From Ectothiorhodosinus mongolicus (GTDB taxonomy: Bacteria; Pseudomonadota; Gammaproteobacteria; Ectothiorhodospirales; Ectothiorhodospiraceae), in the NCBI RefSeq assembly GCF_022406875.1, contig NZ_CP023018.1:779575-843574 (forward strand): a stretch of DNA of 64,000 bases. The letters are read 5' to 3'. The notes under the pieces were generated by a model, which saw only the letters and a list, made by a program, of their open reading frames with translations, had not been told where the DNA came from and did no database searches. Made by a program: the position numbers and the translations under genes. Positions 47,501 to 57,903 of this stretch are shown one piece after another. The first letter of the stretch is position 1; every line of letters begins with the position of its first letter.

Positions 47501-49528
47501 CTAGTGCAGGTCTGCCGGGTCGACATCCAGCGACCAACGAACACGGCGCGCCGTCTCTAAAGTCCCCAGTTGCGGCAAACATTGGCGCAACACGGCCTGT
47601 AAAGGCGCACGCTGCTCAGCTTGGATCAAGAGCTGCGCTCGATAGCGGCCAGCGCGGCGCTCCATGGGCGCAGGAGCAGGGCCCCAGAGCTGCACCCGCG
47701 CATCACCCTGAGCCGCCAACAACTGATAGGCTTCTGATAAAAATGCCTGAGGCCAGTGCGCCTCAGTCGCTTCGGCGCGCAACAACGCCAAGCTAGCATA
47801 GGGGGGAAGCTGCGCCATGCGGCGCTCCTCCAGCAGGACTTCGGCAAAGCGAGCATAACCACCGGCAATCAAACTGCGCAGCAAGGGATGATCGGGCTGA
47901 TGGGTTTGTACCATCACCTCCCCACGCCGTTCACCCCGACCGGCACGACCAGCGACTTGCACGATGGTCTGCGCCAAACGCTCAATCGCGCGAAAATCGC
48001 TGCTGAATAAACCTTGATCGGCGTCCAACACGGCAGCCAAGGTGACATCCGGAAAATCATGCCCCTTGGCGAGCATTTGCGTGCCCACCAAAATCCGGTA
48101 ATGGCCGCTGCGTATCTCCGCCAACGCATCCTCTAAGGAACCTTTACGGGACGTGCTGTCACGATCAATGCGTACCACGGGATAATCCGGAAAATGTCGT
48201 TGTAGGGCCGCTTCGATGCGTTGCGTACCCTCGCCTTGTGGCGCTAAAGCACTATCACAAGCCGGGCAGCGAGGCGGCGGCGAGCACTCATAACCACAAT
48301 GGTGACAGCGCAGACGCGCTGCGCGTGCATGCCAGGTCATGCGTGCATCACAGCGGCGACAATCGGCCACCCAGCCACAGTCATGACACAGCAGCGCCGG
48401 CGCAAAACCGCGGCGATTGAGAAACAGCAGCACTTGCCCCTGTTGCTGCAGATGCTTTTGCATGCGTTCCAACAAAGGCTCCGCCAAACCCTCATCCAAA
48501 AAGCGGCGGCGCAAATCCAGTAGCTCGATACGCGGCAGTTCCGCGCCACCGGCACGAGCCGGCAGCCGCACGCGTTGATATTGGCCACGCTGGACATTGG
48601 CCAAAGACTCTAACGACGGTGTGGCTGAGCCCAATAAAACGGGCACTGATTCTCTATGCCCACGCAGCATGGCCAGATCACGGGCATGATAGCGAAAGCC
48701 CTCGTGCTGTTTCAGTGAGGGATCGTGTTCTTCATCCACAATAATCAAGCCGGGCCGGGCCCAAGGAACAAACACGGCCGAGCGGGTGCCGATAATCACA
48801 CCCGCTTCCCCACTGCGTGCCAATAGCCAGGCACAATGGCGATCGCCATCACTGAGCGCTGAATGCATAACCGCCACTGGCGTCGGCAGGCGCTCACGAA
48901 ACCGCGCCACCAGCTGGGGAGTCAAAGCAATCTCTGGCACCAAGACCAGCACCTGTTTACCCTGCGCGAGTGCTGCTTGAGCCAGATGCAGGTACACCTC
49001 CGTCTTACCACTGCCGGTAATGCCCTCGAGCAAAAACCCCTGAAACCGCCCCCAATGGCTGCTCACGGCAGCCACGGCCTGCTGTTGCTCGGCATTGAGG
49101 GCCGGCCCAGACCCTAAGCTTTCGCATGGCGCTGGTAGGCCACGATGACGCGGTTTTAATTCAGCGGGCTGACCTTGGCGCAGGGTTTTGGGTAAGGCGC
49201 TGGCAATGACTTCCCCCAAAGGATACTGGTAGTAGTCAGCTGCCCATTGCAAAAGTCCGAGCAAAGAAGCATCGATCAGCGGGCTTGAGTCTAAAACCTC
49301 GAGTATCGGCTTGATGCGACTTTGTGGCAGCTCACTGCCACGTCCATGAGTCATCACCATGCCTACCAGCTTGCGCCGACCAAACATCACTCGAACACGT
49401 GCACCTACCACCGGTACTGGCGCATCGGCTAGGGCCAGATAATCAAAACAGCCAGGCAGAGGCACGGGCACCGCAACCTGCAGGATGGGCAGGGTGTCTG
49501 AGTTTTGAGATGTGGGCTGACTCGTCAT
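47501..49528 (-). CDS. priA: Primosomal protein N', helicase PriA
   Basis: PriA reloads DnaB at repaired forks. The 675-residue protein has an N-terminal 3'-DNA-binding domain, Walker A GITGSGKTEVYL, the DEEHD box, a zinc-binding insertion with eight cysteines ('CHDCGWVADCRRCDARM', 'CHHCGYECSPPPRCPACD') and C-terminal helicase motifs ('GTQMLAKGHDFPDV', 'QVAGRAGRG'). I start at the ATG at 49528 (MTSQPTSQNS); the longer frame to 49687 runs into the gap and hrpA. Confidence 0.96.
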   Translation of the reverse strand: MTSQPTSQNSDTLPILQVAVPVPLPGCFDYLALADAPVPVVGARVRVMFGRRKLVGMVMTHGRGSELPQSRIKPILEVLDSSPLIDASLLGLLQWAADYYQYPLGEVIASALPKTLRQGQPAELKPRHRGLPAPCESLGSGPALNAEQQQAVAAVSSHWGRFQGFLLEGITGSGKTEVYLHLAQAALAQGKQVLVLVPEIALTPQLVARFRERLPTPVAVMHSALSDGDRHCAWLLARSGEAGVIIGTRSAVFVPWARPGLIIVDEEHDPSLKQHEGFRYHARDLAMLRGHRESVPVLLGSATPSLESLANVQRGQYQRVRLPARAGGAELPRIELLDLRRRFLDEGLAEPLLERMQKHLQQQGQVLLFLNRRGFAPALLCHDCGWVADCRRCDARMTWHARAARLRCHHCGYECSPPPRCPACDSALAPQGEGTQRIEAALQRHFPDYPVVRIDRDSTSRKGSLEDALAEIRSGHYRILVGTQMLAKGHDFPDVTLAAVLDADQGLFSSDFRAIERLAQTIVQVAGRAGRGERRGEVMVQTHQPDHPLLRSLIAGGYARFAEVLLEERRMAQLPPYASLALLRAEATEAHWPQAFLSEAYQLLAAQGDARVQLWGPAPAPMERRAGRYRAQLLIQAEQRAPLQAVLRQCLPQLGTLETARRVRWSLDVDPADLH

Positions 49529-49569
49529 GATCCCACATTGTAAACCCGCGGCCATGCTGTCGGGGCGAG

Positions 49570-52500
49570 TCATTTCGCTGCTTGCGATAAGGCCTGACGG
49601 TCTGCTTCCAAGCGCTTTAGGGACACCTTTTCTTGGGTGCCCAGCTCCTGAGCAAAAACAGAGACCCGCAGCTCTTCTAAGCGCCAACGATAGGCGATAA
49701 GCGCTGCCTGTTGCGCATCTTGCTCATCCAGCACATCGTCCTTGTAGGCCGCCAAGCGATGTTTACAGTCCTCCCACAGAGGCAATAGCTCTACCCGCAG
49801 GCGTCGATCGCGATCGGGAGCAGCCTCAGCTTTTTCCAAACGGCGGCTCATGGCCTGCAAATAACGGGGATACTGCTGCAACCAGTGTGCCGGAGTCTGC
49901 AATAAAAAGCCCGGATACAACAGATGAGCAAGCTGATCTTGAACATCTGCTGCTGCCTCAATCAATGACAGCGGCAGCGATCCTTTTAACTGCGCGCGCA
50001 GCTGAGTGTAAGCCTCAAACACTCGATCTAAGAGCGCACAAACCTCTCCAGTGACCGCAACCAGTTCGCCGCGACCAGCGTCCAGCCTGGCATGAAAAGA
50101 ATCGGCATCAACAGGCCATGGCTGGACCATAAACACCTGTTCCACGGCACGAAAAATAATCTCCTCTTTCAACACCTCACAGCGATCAATCGGCGCATAG
50201 CGCAGGCACAGCTGTTGGATATTGGGCAATTGTCGGCTCAAGTATTTCACCGGCTCGCGGGCGCCCAGCATAAACAGCCGGCGCAGCCCGCCGCGATGCA
50301 GTTGTTGGGCTTTTTCAGGGCTATCCGCCAGCACCAAGCTCACTGAACTCTGCTTATCCACCAAAGCCGGGTAAGCCCTCAAAGTCGCGCCATGACGATC
50401 GAAATCCACCCACGGCTTTAGGGTCCCAAAATCCCATTCGCTGATCTCATCTCGCTCCCAATTCGACGGCCGCTGCTCGGCAAAGCTGGCCTGAGCCTGC
50501 CCGGATAACTGGGCTTTGAGCGCTGCTAAATCCCGACCGCTAGCCAGAGGTTTGCCCTCATGACTGAGCACCTCAAAACGCATCCGCAAATGCGGCTCAA
50601 GTTGTTCAGGACGCCATTGATCCGCGGCTACGGCGGTGCCGGTGATGGCATCTAATACTTGGCTCAGTGCCGGCAGCAGGGCGCCTTCGGGCTTACCCAA
50701 ACGCCCCAATGCCGCTTTCGCAAACTCTGGAGCGGGAACGAATTGCTTGCGTATGGCTTTGGGCAGACTCTTGATCAGCGCTGTGAGTTTTTCCTCCAAC
50801 AACCCTGGCACCAACCAATCACCGACATCATCTGGCAGGCCGTTGAGCGCCGCCAAGGGAATCTGCAGAGTGACTCCATCAGCGTTGTGACCCGGCTCAA
50901 AACGATAAGAAAGCGGTAAGCGCAGACCGGCGATTTCCAGCACATCGGGGAAGTCACGTTGACTATCTACAGGAGCCTCGGTTTGCAACAAAGCATCGCG
51001 CTGCAAAATCAAAAACTGTGGCTGGTCCCGTTCGATGCGTTTGCGCCAAGCCTCGAAATGCGCCGCGTCGACGATCGAGTCTGGTAGGCGAGCGTCATAG
51101 AAATCATAAAGCACTTGTTCATCCACCAGCAGGTCACGGCGGCGACCTTTAGCCTCTAAATCAGCGATGGATTCAATCAGCGCCTGATTATGTTTTAAAG
51201 CCTTTGAGTCACTGCGCAACCGCCCGGCGACCAAGCCCTCGCGAATAAATACCCGGCGTGATTCTTGAGGATCAACCGTGGCGAAATTAATGCGCTTTTT
51301 GGGATGCACCACCAGGCCGTGCAGGGTAATTCGATCAAAGCCTCCCACCGTGCCGCGGCGCGGCTGAAAATGCGGTTCAAAGTAGTGATGTTTGAGTAAG
51401 TGCGGCGCCACCGATTCGATCCACTCAGGACGAATGGCCGCGCACTCCCGAGCATAAACCCGGGTAGTCTCCGCGATCTCGGCCGCCATCAGCCAAGCTG
51501 GATTGGATTTAAAAAGACCTGACCCGGGGTGGATCGCAAAGCGACGATTACGCGCACCCAGATAATCGCCTTTTTCGGTTTTTACCCCGACCTGATTAAT
51601 CAGGCCGGTCAGCAAAGCTTTATGAATGGCTGCGGGCTCTGCCGGTTGGGTATTTTCTTTCAAACCCAGCTCGCCATGATAGCGCCGCAACTGCCCCAGA
51701 AGATCCTGCCAATCCCGCATGCGCAAGAAAGACAAATAATGGCTTTTGCACCAGTCACGCAGCTTCCGCTGAGAAAGATGTCGCGACTGCTCCTGCCATG
51801 CCTCCCAAAGGCTGAGATAGGACAAAAAGTCTGAGCCGGGCACGCGCCATTGAGCATGCGCTTCATCGGCTGCTTGGCGTTTTTCAGCGGGGCGCTCACG
51901 CGGATCTTGGATGGCCAACAAGGCAACAATACGGCTCACCTCGGCCAATGCTTGTTGTTCATCCGCTGCCAATAACATAGCCGCCAAGCTGGGATCCAGC
52001 GGCAGACGGGCCAAACGCCTTCCATGCCGGGTGATGCGGTGTTGCGCATCCACAGCGCGCAGGGTCTCTAGCAGTTTAAACGCATCACGAATCAGTCGCG
52101 GATCGGGTGCATCAATAAAGGGGAATTGTTGTGGGTCTCCCAAGTCCAGATGCGCCATTTGTAGAACCACCGATGTCAGATTCGAACGCAGGATTTCCGG
52201 ATCGGTGTGCATGGGCCGTAGATCAAAATCCTCTTCTGCGTAGAGACGGATACAGATTCCTGGGCCCAGGCGGCCACAGCGGCCAGCCCGCTGCTGCGCG
52301 GATGCCTGAGAAATCGGTTCCAGTGATAAACGTTGCAGCCGCGAGCGCCACGCATAGCGAGCCAGCCGTGCCAGACCTGAATCAATAACATAGCGAATCC
52401 CCGGCACGGTTAAGGCGGTTTCCGCCACATTGGTCGCCAGCACCACGCGGCGACCCACATGACGGGTGAAAATTCGCTGCTGTTCTGCACTCGACAAGCG

Positions 52501-53289
52501 CGCATATAACGGTAGAATTTCTGTGTGACGCGGATGGTGCTTGCGCAGAGCCTCTGCTGCCTCGCGAATCTCTCGTTCACCCGGCAAAAATACCAAGACA
52601 TCGCCCTCGCCTTCGGCCGCGAGTTCATCAACCGCATCGATAATGGCTTGATTTAAATCCCGGTCTGGCTGTGCTTCGGCTTCACCTTGAACCGACCGAT
52701 AACGAACCTCCACGGGATAGCTGCGACCCGGCACCTCATAAATAGGAGCTTGGCCAAAATGGGCAGCGATACGCTCGGGGTCAAGGGTTGCCGAGGTGAT
52801 AATCAGTTTGAGATCAGGACGCTTGGGCAATAAGCGCTTGAGATAACCCAGCAGGAAATCGATATTCAGACTGCGCTCATGCGCTTCATCGATGATCAGG
52901 GTGCCGTAAGCGCGCAACTTCGGATCAGCGCGCAGCTCCGCCAGCAATATGCCATCGGTCATCAGCTTGATCTGGCAATCCGCACCCACATGGTCGGCGA
53001 AACGCATTTTGAAGCCAACCCGTCCACCTAGCCGGACTTTTAGCTCCTCAGCAATACGCGTAGCAACCGAGCGCGCGGCAATGCGGCGAGGCTGTGTATG
53101 ACCGATCAGACCATTCTGGCCACGGCCTAAACTCAAACAAATCTTAGGTAGCTGCGTGGTCTTGCCTGAACCGGTCTCGCCACATAGGACAAGCACCTGA
53201 TGGGCAGCGATCAGATCGGCAATCTCCTGCCGATGCTGACTAACAGGCAGGTCTTCCGGAAATGTAATCGCTGACGGATGCTCAGGCAT
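49570..53289 (-). CDS. hrpA: ATP-dependent RNA helicase HrpA
   Basis: A 1239-residue DEAH-box helicase. It has Walker A GETGSGKTTQLPK, DEAHERS, 'SATLDPERIAAHF', 'TNVAETALTVPGIRYVIDSG' and 'QRAGRCGRLGPGICIRLY', followed by the HA2 and OB domains and the long C-terminal DUF3418 region. This is the domain plan of E. coli HrpA (about 1300 residues), which acts on mRNA processing and stalled ribosomes. Its start codon lies eight bases inside the end of the SPOR-protein gene. Confidence 0.95.
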   Translation of the reverse strand: MPEHPSAITFPEDLPVSQHRQEIADLIAAHQVLVLCGETGSGKTTQLPKICLSLGRGQNGLIGHTQPRRIAARSVATRIAEELKVRLGGRVGFKMRFADHVGADCQIKLMTDGILLAELRADPKLRAYGTLIIDEAHERSLNIDFLLGYLKRLLPKRPDLKLIITSATLDPERIAAHFGQAPIYEVPGRSYPVEVRYRSVQGEAEAQPDRDLNQAIIDAVDELAAEGEGDVLVFLPGEREIREAAEALRKHHPRHTEILPLYARLSSAEQQRIFTRHVGRRVVLATNVAETALTVPGIRYVIDSGLARLARYAWRSRLQRLSLEPISQASAQQRAGRCGRLGPGICIRLYAEEDFDLRPMHTDPEILRSNLTSVVLQMAHLDLGDPQQFPFIDAPDPRLIRDAFKLLETLRAVDAQHRITRHGRRLARLPLDPSLAAMLLAADEQQALAEVSRIVALLAIQDPRERPAEKRQAADEAHAQWRVPGSDFLSYLSLWEAWQEQSRHLSQRKLRDWCKSHYLSFLRMRDWQDLLGQLRRYHGELGLKENTQPAEPAAIHKALLTGLINQVGVKTEKGDYLGARNRRFAIHPGSGLFKSNPAWLMAAEIAETTRVYARECAAIRPEWIESVAPHLLKHHYFEPHFQPRRGTVGGFDRITLHGLVVHPKKRINFATVDPQESRRVFIREGLVAGRLRSDSKALKHNQALIESIADLEAKGRRRDLLVDEQVLYDFYDARLPDSIVDAAHFEAWRKRIERDQPQFLILQRDALLQTEAPVDSQRDFPDVLEIAGLRLPLSYRFEPGHNADGVTLQIPLAALNGLPDDVGDWLVPGLLEEKLTALIKSLPKAIRKQFVPAPEFAKAALGRLGKPEGALLPALSQVLDAITGTAVAADQWRPEQLEPHLRMRFEVLSHEGKPLASGRDLAALKAQLSGQAQASFAEQRPSNWERDEISEWDFGTLKPWVDFDRHGATLRAYPALVDKQSSVSLVLADSPEKAQQLHRGGLRRLFMLGAREPVKYLSRQLPNIQQLCLRYAPIDRCEVLKEEIIFRAVEQVFMVQPWPVDADSFHARLDAGRGELVAVTGEVCALLDRVFEAYTQLRAQLKGSLPLSLIEAAADVQDQLAHLLYPGFLLQTPAHWLQQYPRYLQAMSRRLEKAEAAPDRDRRLRVELLPLWEDCKHRLAAYKDDVLDEQDAQQAALIAYRWRLEELRVSVFAQELGTQEKVSLKRLEADRQALSQAAK

Positions 53290-53836
53290 CCGTAGCCAGA
53301 CGGACCATCAAGGTTTGAATATCATGACGATGCAAACGATCGCGCATCTGGTTCAGCTCGCCCAAATCAGTAAAGGGTCCAATCCGCACCCGATGCCATG
53401 TGTCAGTATCGACTGTGACGGCCTGCACATTGGATTGCACACCCAGCAAAGCAAGGCTGGCCCGCATCCTATCGGCTTCTTCGGTGGAGCGAAAAGAACC
53501 GGCCTGAAGAATATAGGTGCCGGGACGTTCCACCGCAGCAGGAGGGGCCGGCGGCTCATTGGCTGCGCGTGGGCGCGTGGGAACCTCGGGCACGACCACT
53601 TCAAGCTCCGGCAACAGGGTATAAAATTCAAAGCGAGGACGCACCGCACCCTCAGCAGGGGCTAGCTCAGCGGCATCCTGCGCCCCCGTCAATTCAGCGC
53701 CCCCCTGACTGTCCACAAACATCCATGCAGTGATCAGCACACCGCACAACAGCCCGCCCAAGCCCCAAAGCCAACCGGGTAAGGGCTGACTGGGCTGGCT
53801 TTGTCGACGCCGACTGGCCTGACGGGGCGGTGACAC
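53282..53836 (-). CDS. SPOR domain protein (FtsN-like)
   Basis: The 184-residue protein has a basic cytoplasmic N-terminus ('PPRQASRRRQ'), one TM (about 21-40), a Pro/Glu/Ala-rich periplasmic linker with 'FEFYTLLPELEVVVPE' and a C-terminal SPOR domain ('TYILQAGSFRSTEEADRMRASLALLG...WHRVRIGPF'). This plan and the location after argS match FtsN-like septal proteins of gammaproteobacteria. Start is a GTG at 53836 whose first base is the last base of the argS TAG, with GGAGGA just upstream; the longer ATG frame lies inside argS. Confidence 0.87.
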   Translation of the reverse strand: MSPPRQASRRRQSQPSQPLPGWLWGLGGLLCGVLITAWMFVDSQGGAELTGAQDAAELAPAEGAVRPRFEFYTLLPELEVVVPEVPTRPRAANEPPAPPAAVERPGTYILQAGSFRSTEEADRMRASLALLGVQSNVQAVTVDTDTWHRVRIGPFTDLGELNQMRDRLHRHDIQTLMVRLATDA

Positions 53837-55626
53837 TACATTTCCTCCGGCGCTGACACACCCAACAGATGCAAGCCATTGGCCAGAACCTGCCGTACCG
53901 CGCAGATGAGACACAGGCGGGCATCTCGCAGGTCCGCCTCTTCCACCAAGAACTGATGCGCGTTGTAGTAGGTATGAAACTCATTGGCCAACTCACGTAA
54001 GAAATTCGCGATTTGGTGCGGCTCCTCAGCCAGGGCAGCGGCCTCAACCACCTCGGGATAGCGCGCCAAACTGGCCAGCAGCGCTGCTTCGTGGTCTTCA
54101 CTGAGGCCCTGCAGCTGCTGTAACCCGCGCTGAGAATCATGCGTTAAACCCTTGGCGGGCAGTTGCCTGAGCACACTACAGACCCGGGCGTGGGCATACT
54201 GGATGTAATACACGGGATTATCGGCAGACTCCGATTTAGCCAAGTCCAAATCAAAGTCCAAATGCTGTTCACAACGGCGCATCACATAAAAAAACCGCGC
54301 CGCATCTTTGCCTACCTCATCACGCAGTTCACGCAGGGTGACAAAGCTGCCCGAGCGGGTGGACATCTGCACACGCTCACCACCCCGGTAAAGAATCGCA
54401 AACTGCACCAACAGCACATCGAGCTTGGCCGGATCCTGTCCCAGCGCGCTCAGCGCCGCTTTTACCCGCGGCACATAACCGTGGTGATCCGCGCCCCAGA
54501 CATCGATCACGCGCTCATAACCGCGCTCGAACTTCTCCCAATGATAGGCGATGTCCGAGGCGAAATACGTGGTCTGGCCATTGTCACGCTGCACCACTCG
54601 ATCTTTCTCATCGCCAAAATCACTGGAGCGAAACCACAGCGCGCCGTCTTGCTCATAGATATGGCCATGACCGCGCAGTAACTCAAGGGCGCGGTTCACC
54701 GAACCCTTTTCCGTCAAGCCGCGCTCGGAGTACCAAGTGTCATAGGTCACACCGAACTCGGCCAAATCATCACGAATATCGTCAAGAATGGTATTCAAGC
54801 CTAGCTGGAACACATAGCGATAGCGGTTCTCGCCCAGCAAGTTCTGGGCGCGCTCGATCAGAGCATCGATATAAATTTCTTTGTCCCCACCCTCAGGCTC
54901 ATCGTCCGGCAAACCGTCCAGAAGTGCCTCGTTGGTCACCGCATAGTCGCTGCCATGTTCTTGATGCAAAACAGCGGAGATATCGCGCACATAGTCACCG
55001 CGGTAGGCATTGGTGGGGAAAGGAAATACCACGCCACAGGCCTCGAGGTAACGCAGCCAGACGCTGGTTGCCAAGATATCCATCTGGCGACCAGCATCAT
55101 TCACGTAGTACTCACGATGCACATCAAAACCCACGGCCTCCAAAAGGTCCGCCACTGCCGCACCATAGGCAGCTCCGCGGCCGTGGCCGACGTGCAGCGG
55201 GCCAGTGGGATTGGCGGATACAAATTCCACTTGAATGCGGCGGCCCTGGCCCATTTGGCTTTTGCCATAATCCTTCCCGGAGGCAAGAACCGCGGGGACA
55301 ACGGCTAGTCTGGCGATCTCACTCAAAAACACATTGATAAACCCGGGCCCGGCAATCTCTACCCGGGTGAGATTGTCATTCTCGGGAAGCAGCTCGCTGA
55401 TGCGCGTAGCGATATCACGGGGTTTAGCGCGCAGAGGCTTGGCCAATTGCATGGCGATATTACAGGCAAAATCACCATGCGCCGGATCGCGGCTGCGGGT
55501 CAGCTGCACCGGGATACCGTGATCGGCGGACAAATCACCGGCTTCTACCAATGCCTGTAAGGCCTGCTCAAAAAGTGCTTGAATCTGCTGTTTCAAAATT
55601 CTGGGGTCCCGGCTTGTCGCCGCCAT
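53836..55626 (-). CDS. argS: Arginyl-tRNA synthetase ArgS
   Basis: ArgS charges tRNA-Arg. The 596-residue class I synthetase has an N-terminal Add1 domain, the HIGH-like HVGHGRG motif in '[18 protein letters not shown]', and MSTRSG in the KMSKS position (KMSKS is weak in many ArgRS). The C-terminal anticodon-binding domain is DALR, with '[17 protein letters not shown]'. A tRNA-Arg gene lies 4 kb upstream. The SPOR gene follows with a one-base overlap. Confidence 0.96.
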   Translation of the reverse strand: MAATSRDPRILKQQIQALFEQALQALVEAGDLSADHGIPVQLTRSRDPAHGDFACNIAMQLAKPLRAKPRDIATRISELLPENDNLTRVEIAGPGFINVFLSEIARLAVVPAVLASGKDYGKSQMGQGRRIQVEFVSANPTGPLHVGHGRGAAYGAAVADLLEAVGFDVHREYYVNDAGRQMDILATSVWLRYLEACGVVFPFPTNAYRGDYVRDISAVLHQEHGSDYAVTNEALLDGLPDDEPEGGDKEIYIDALIERAQNLLGENRYRYVFQLGLNTILDDIRDDLAEFGVTYDTWYSERGLTEKGSVNRALELLRGHGHIYEQDGALWFRSSDFGDEKDRVVQRDNGQTTYFASDIAYHWEKFERGYERVIDVWGADHHGYVPRVKAALSALGQDPAKLDVLLVQFAILYRGGERVQMSTRSGSFVTLRELRDEVGKDAARFFYVMRRCEQHLDFDLDLAKSESADNPVYYIQYAHARVCSVLRQLPAKGLTHDSQRGLQQLQGLSEDHEAALLASLARYPEVVEAAALAEEPHQIANFLRELANEFHTYYNAHQFLVEEADLRDARLCLICAVRQVLANGLHLLGVSAPEEM

Positions 55627-55680
55627 GTTCTTGGAGCGAAGATTCTACCGACAATAGCGCCCGGGGTGTAGGCGCAGGCA

Positions 55681-56394
55681 TTAAACCAGGCTGGCGAAAC
55701 GCGTAAGCAGCTGCTGGCTTTGCGGTCCCGGCATGACCCCCTTAAGTAGCTCATCGGCAAACACACCCTGATCTGCAAGCCGCGCGCGATAGTATTCGAT
55801 GAAATGCGGAATCATTGTTTCGTCAAATTCGGGATGAAACTGGATCCCCCAAGCTCGCTCGCCCCAACGAAAGCCGTGATGCTTCTCCAGCGCGCTCTCT
55901 GCGAGGTGAACCGCGCCTGGAGGCAACTCGATCACCGACTGACTGTGGCTGACTTGGGCAACAAACTGCGGCGAAAAAGCAGCGAATAGTGCGTCGTTAT
56001 GCGCGGCTGGCAAACAAGACAAAGAAACACTACCTACCTCAATCCCGCGTGGGTTGTAGTCCACTTGGCCTCCCAAGGCATGCGCTAGGATTTGATGACC
56101 AAAACATATCCCCAAACAGGGCAAGCCACTGGGGACGGCTTGTTTTAGCCACTGCGCCGTGCTGTTCATCCAATCGGCCTGCTCGGTCACCATCGAACCC
56201 GAGCCCGTAATCACCACTCCAGCGATGTCACGATAATCCGGCAGACGCGCATCCAGCTGCACATCGGCAACCCGCACCTCAGACCAAGGCCAACCCATAC
56301 CTTGCGCAATCCAGTGTTCGTAATCTCCGGCATGATCGGCCAAAGAGTCGATGCGTTTTCCGGTTTTGATAATCAGCAGGGGTTTTCTGGCCAT
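55681..56394 (-). CDS. Class I glutamine amidotransferase (GMP synthase-like)
   Basis: The 237-residue protein is a stand-alone class I GATase. The nucleophile Cys is in CLGICFGHQILAHALGG and the catalytic His-Glu in 'QFHPEFDETM'. It belongs to the GuaA-like GATase group used on small molecules and has no synthase domain. The acceptor substrate cannot be predicted. The start is the ATG at 56394, three bases after the DUF1841 stop; a longer in-frame ATG at 56415 would overlap that gene. Confidence 0.87.
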   Translation of the reverse strand: MARKPLLIIKTGKRIDSLADHAGDYEHWIAQGMGWPWSEVRVADVQLDARLPDYRDIAGVVITGSGSMVTEQADWMNSTAQWLKQAVPSGLPCLGICFGHQILAHALGGQVDYNPRGIEVGSVSLSCLPAAHNDALFAAFSPQFVAQVSHSQSVIELPPGAVHLAESALEKHHGFRWGERAWGIQFHPEFDETMIPHFIEYYRARLADQGVFADELLKGVMPGPQSQQLLTRFASLV

Positions 56395-56396
56395 GA

Positions 56397-56816
56397 TCAC
56401 AGCTTTTTCAGGCATTCCAGATAGGCCATCTCATCGGGCATCCGACCCGATCGACCGGCTTCCCAGAGCACTGGACCGAGGCATTCCATCATCGCATGCT
56501 CGGCTTCCAAGTCCCCCAGACGTCTCACTAAAGCTTGATAGATGGCGGCGATGCCAGCAGGGCGATCCATACCCACTTGATCGCGTATAGCCAGATGCAT
56601 CCCCATGTGCAAAAAGGGATTATGCACATCACCACTGGAGAGCTCCTCACGCAGCGCCTCGGCATCCCCCTCCAGCAGGCCATGATACTCAGGATGCACA
56701 GCGACCAACTGAGCAATCTGCTGCTCTAGGGGTTCGAGGGATTCTCCGGCTTGGTATTTACGCCAAGCGGTCACATACAGACCGCGCAGTCGCTCGCGAC
56801 CCATGTCATCAAACAT
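56397..56816 (-). CDS. DUF1841 family protein
   Basis: A 139-residue helical protein matching DUF1841: 'LRGLYVTAWRKYQAGESLEPLEQQI', 'VHPEYHGLLE', 'NPFLHMGMHLAIRDQ' and 'AEHAMMECLGPVLWEA'. The repeated His and Glu pattern (HMGMH, AEHAMMECL) recalls DinB-like or metal-binding helical bundles, but no function is known. Found mainly in beta- and gammaproteobacteria. Probably co-transcribed with the amidotransferase gene downstream. Confidence 0.88.
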   Translation of the reverse strand: MFDDMGRERLRGLYVTAWRKYQAGESLEPLEQQIAQLVAVHPEYHGLLEGDAEALREELSSGDVHNPFLHMGMHLAIRDQVGMDRPAGIAAIYQALVRRLGDLEAEHAMMECLGPVLWEAGRSGRMPDEMAYLECLKKL

Positions 56817-56849
56817 GAAGACCTCCGGTTAATGCGCCATAAACCGCAT

Positions 56850-57782
56850 TCAAACCGTAAAGCGGCCCTCGCGCAACATTTGCGCATCCATATTTTCCAG
56901 CTCACGCGCCCCAGACACGACGATTTTCGGGTCGGGTACGAAATCCAGCTTGGGATCGGCACGCGGGTAATCCACTGAGTTGAGAATCACCTTCATGGCA
57001 TTTAAGCGTGCTCTGGCTTTGTCATTGGAACGAATGATGCTCCACGGCGCCCATGAGGTATGGGTCCGGCGCAGCATTTCATATTTCTGATGCGTGAAGT
57101 CGTCCCAACGATCCTGGGCCTGAACATCAATTTCCGAGAGCTTCCATTGACGCAGTGGATCCGTTTTACGACGCTCGAATCGACGCGCTTGTTCCTCTTT
57201 CGTCACACTGAAATACAGTTTGATGAGGATAGTCCCCTGACGCACCAAGTCTTTTTCAAAACCGACCACGCCATGCATGAAGTTCTCATATTCCTCGGGC
57301 GTACAAAAACCAAAGACAGGCTCCACCATCGCGCGGTTATACCAGCTGCGATCAAATAAGACCTGCTCACCGCCAGTTGGAAACTGTTCAACATAGCGCT
57401 GGAAAAACCATTGCGAACGCTGTTGATCTGAAGGTTTACCTAAGGCCACCACCCGATAATTCTTTTCGTTCATGTAACGCGTCACACGCCGAATCGTGCC
57501 GCCTTTACCTGCTGCATCTCGGCCTTCGAATAAGATAATCATGCGCTGATTGGTCTCTTCGAGGTGCTTTTGCATACGAATCAGCTCAGCCTGGTAGGGC
57601 TTTAGGGCCTGTTCAGCACGACGCTTTAATACAGCCTGATCATCGGATTTCTTGAGCGCTTGAAGCTCGGCCTCCAAGGCTGCTTTTTCCTGCTGCCATT
57701 GATTCGATGGGTTTCTTTTCGTAACACGTTTGGCGGAGGTTTCTATTTTGCTTTCCTCTACCTTGTCGACTTTTTCAGTCAC
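56850..57782 (-). CDS. ppk2: Polyphosphate kinase 2 (PPK2)
   Basis: PPK2 uses polyphosphate to phosphorylate nucleoside di- or monophosphates. The 310-residue protein has a basic/acidic helical N-terminus (1-80), Walker A FEGRDAAGKGG (85-95), the DRSWYNRA Walker B segment (144-151) and lid 'EQARRFERRKTDPLRQWKLS'. Single-domain type, probably class I (NDP-phosphorylating); class assignment from sequence alone is tentative. The 121-base gap to the prepilin peptidase gene holds no further gene. Confidence 0.93.
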   Translation of the reverse strand: MTEKVDKVEESKIETSAKRVTKRNPSNQWQQEKAALEAELQALKKSDDQAVLKRRAEQALKPYQAELIRMQKHLEETNQRMIILFEGRDAAGKGGTIRRVTRYMNEKNYRVVALGKPSDQQRSQWFFQRYVEQFPTGGEQVLFDRSWYNRAMVEPVFGFCTPEEYENFMHGVVGFEKDLVRQGTILIKLYFSVTKEEQARRFERRKTDPLRQWKLSEIDVQAQDRWDDFTHQKYEMLRRTHTSWAPWSIIRSNDKARARLNAMKVILNSVDYPRADPKLDFVPDPKIVVSGARELENMDAQMLREGRFTV

Positions 57783-57903
57783 AGCTCGGCTCCCTAAAGG
57801 TGAACGATCTTAGGTTCTGTTTTCGCTGAGAAAGCCTGAGCTGTAAAGGAAAAAACCGTGCTCCTATGCCTTATATCAGGCTTATCGCAAGGCCGGGCTT
57901 TTT

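Noticed and set aside
47483-47520. Imperfect GC-rich repeat between pntB and priA as a bidirectional terminator
   Set aside because: Pairing is broken by internal loops and no T-run follows on either strand.
57783-57903. A/T runs and short repeats between the prepilin peptidase gene and ppk2, considered as terminator or promoter
   Set aside because: No stem longer than five pairs is followed by a T-run in the right orientation, and no good -35/-10 pair is present.
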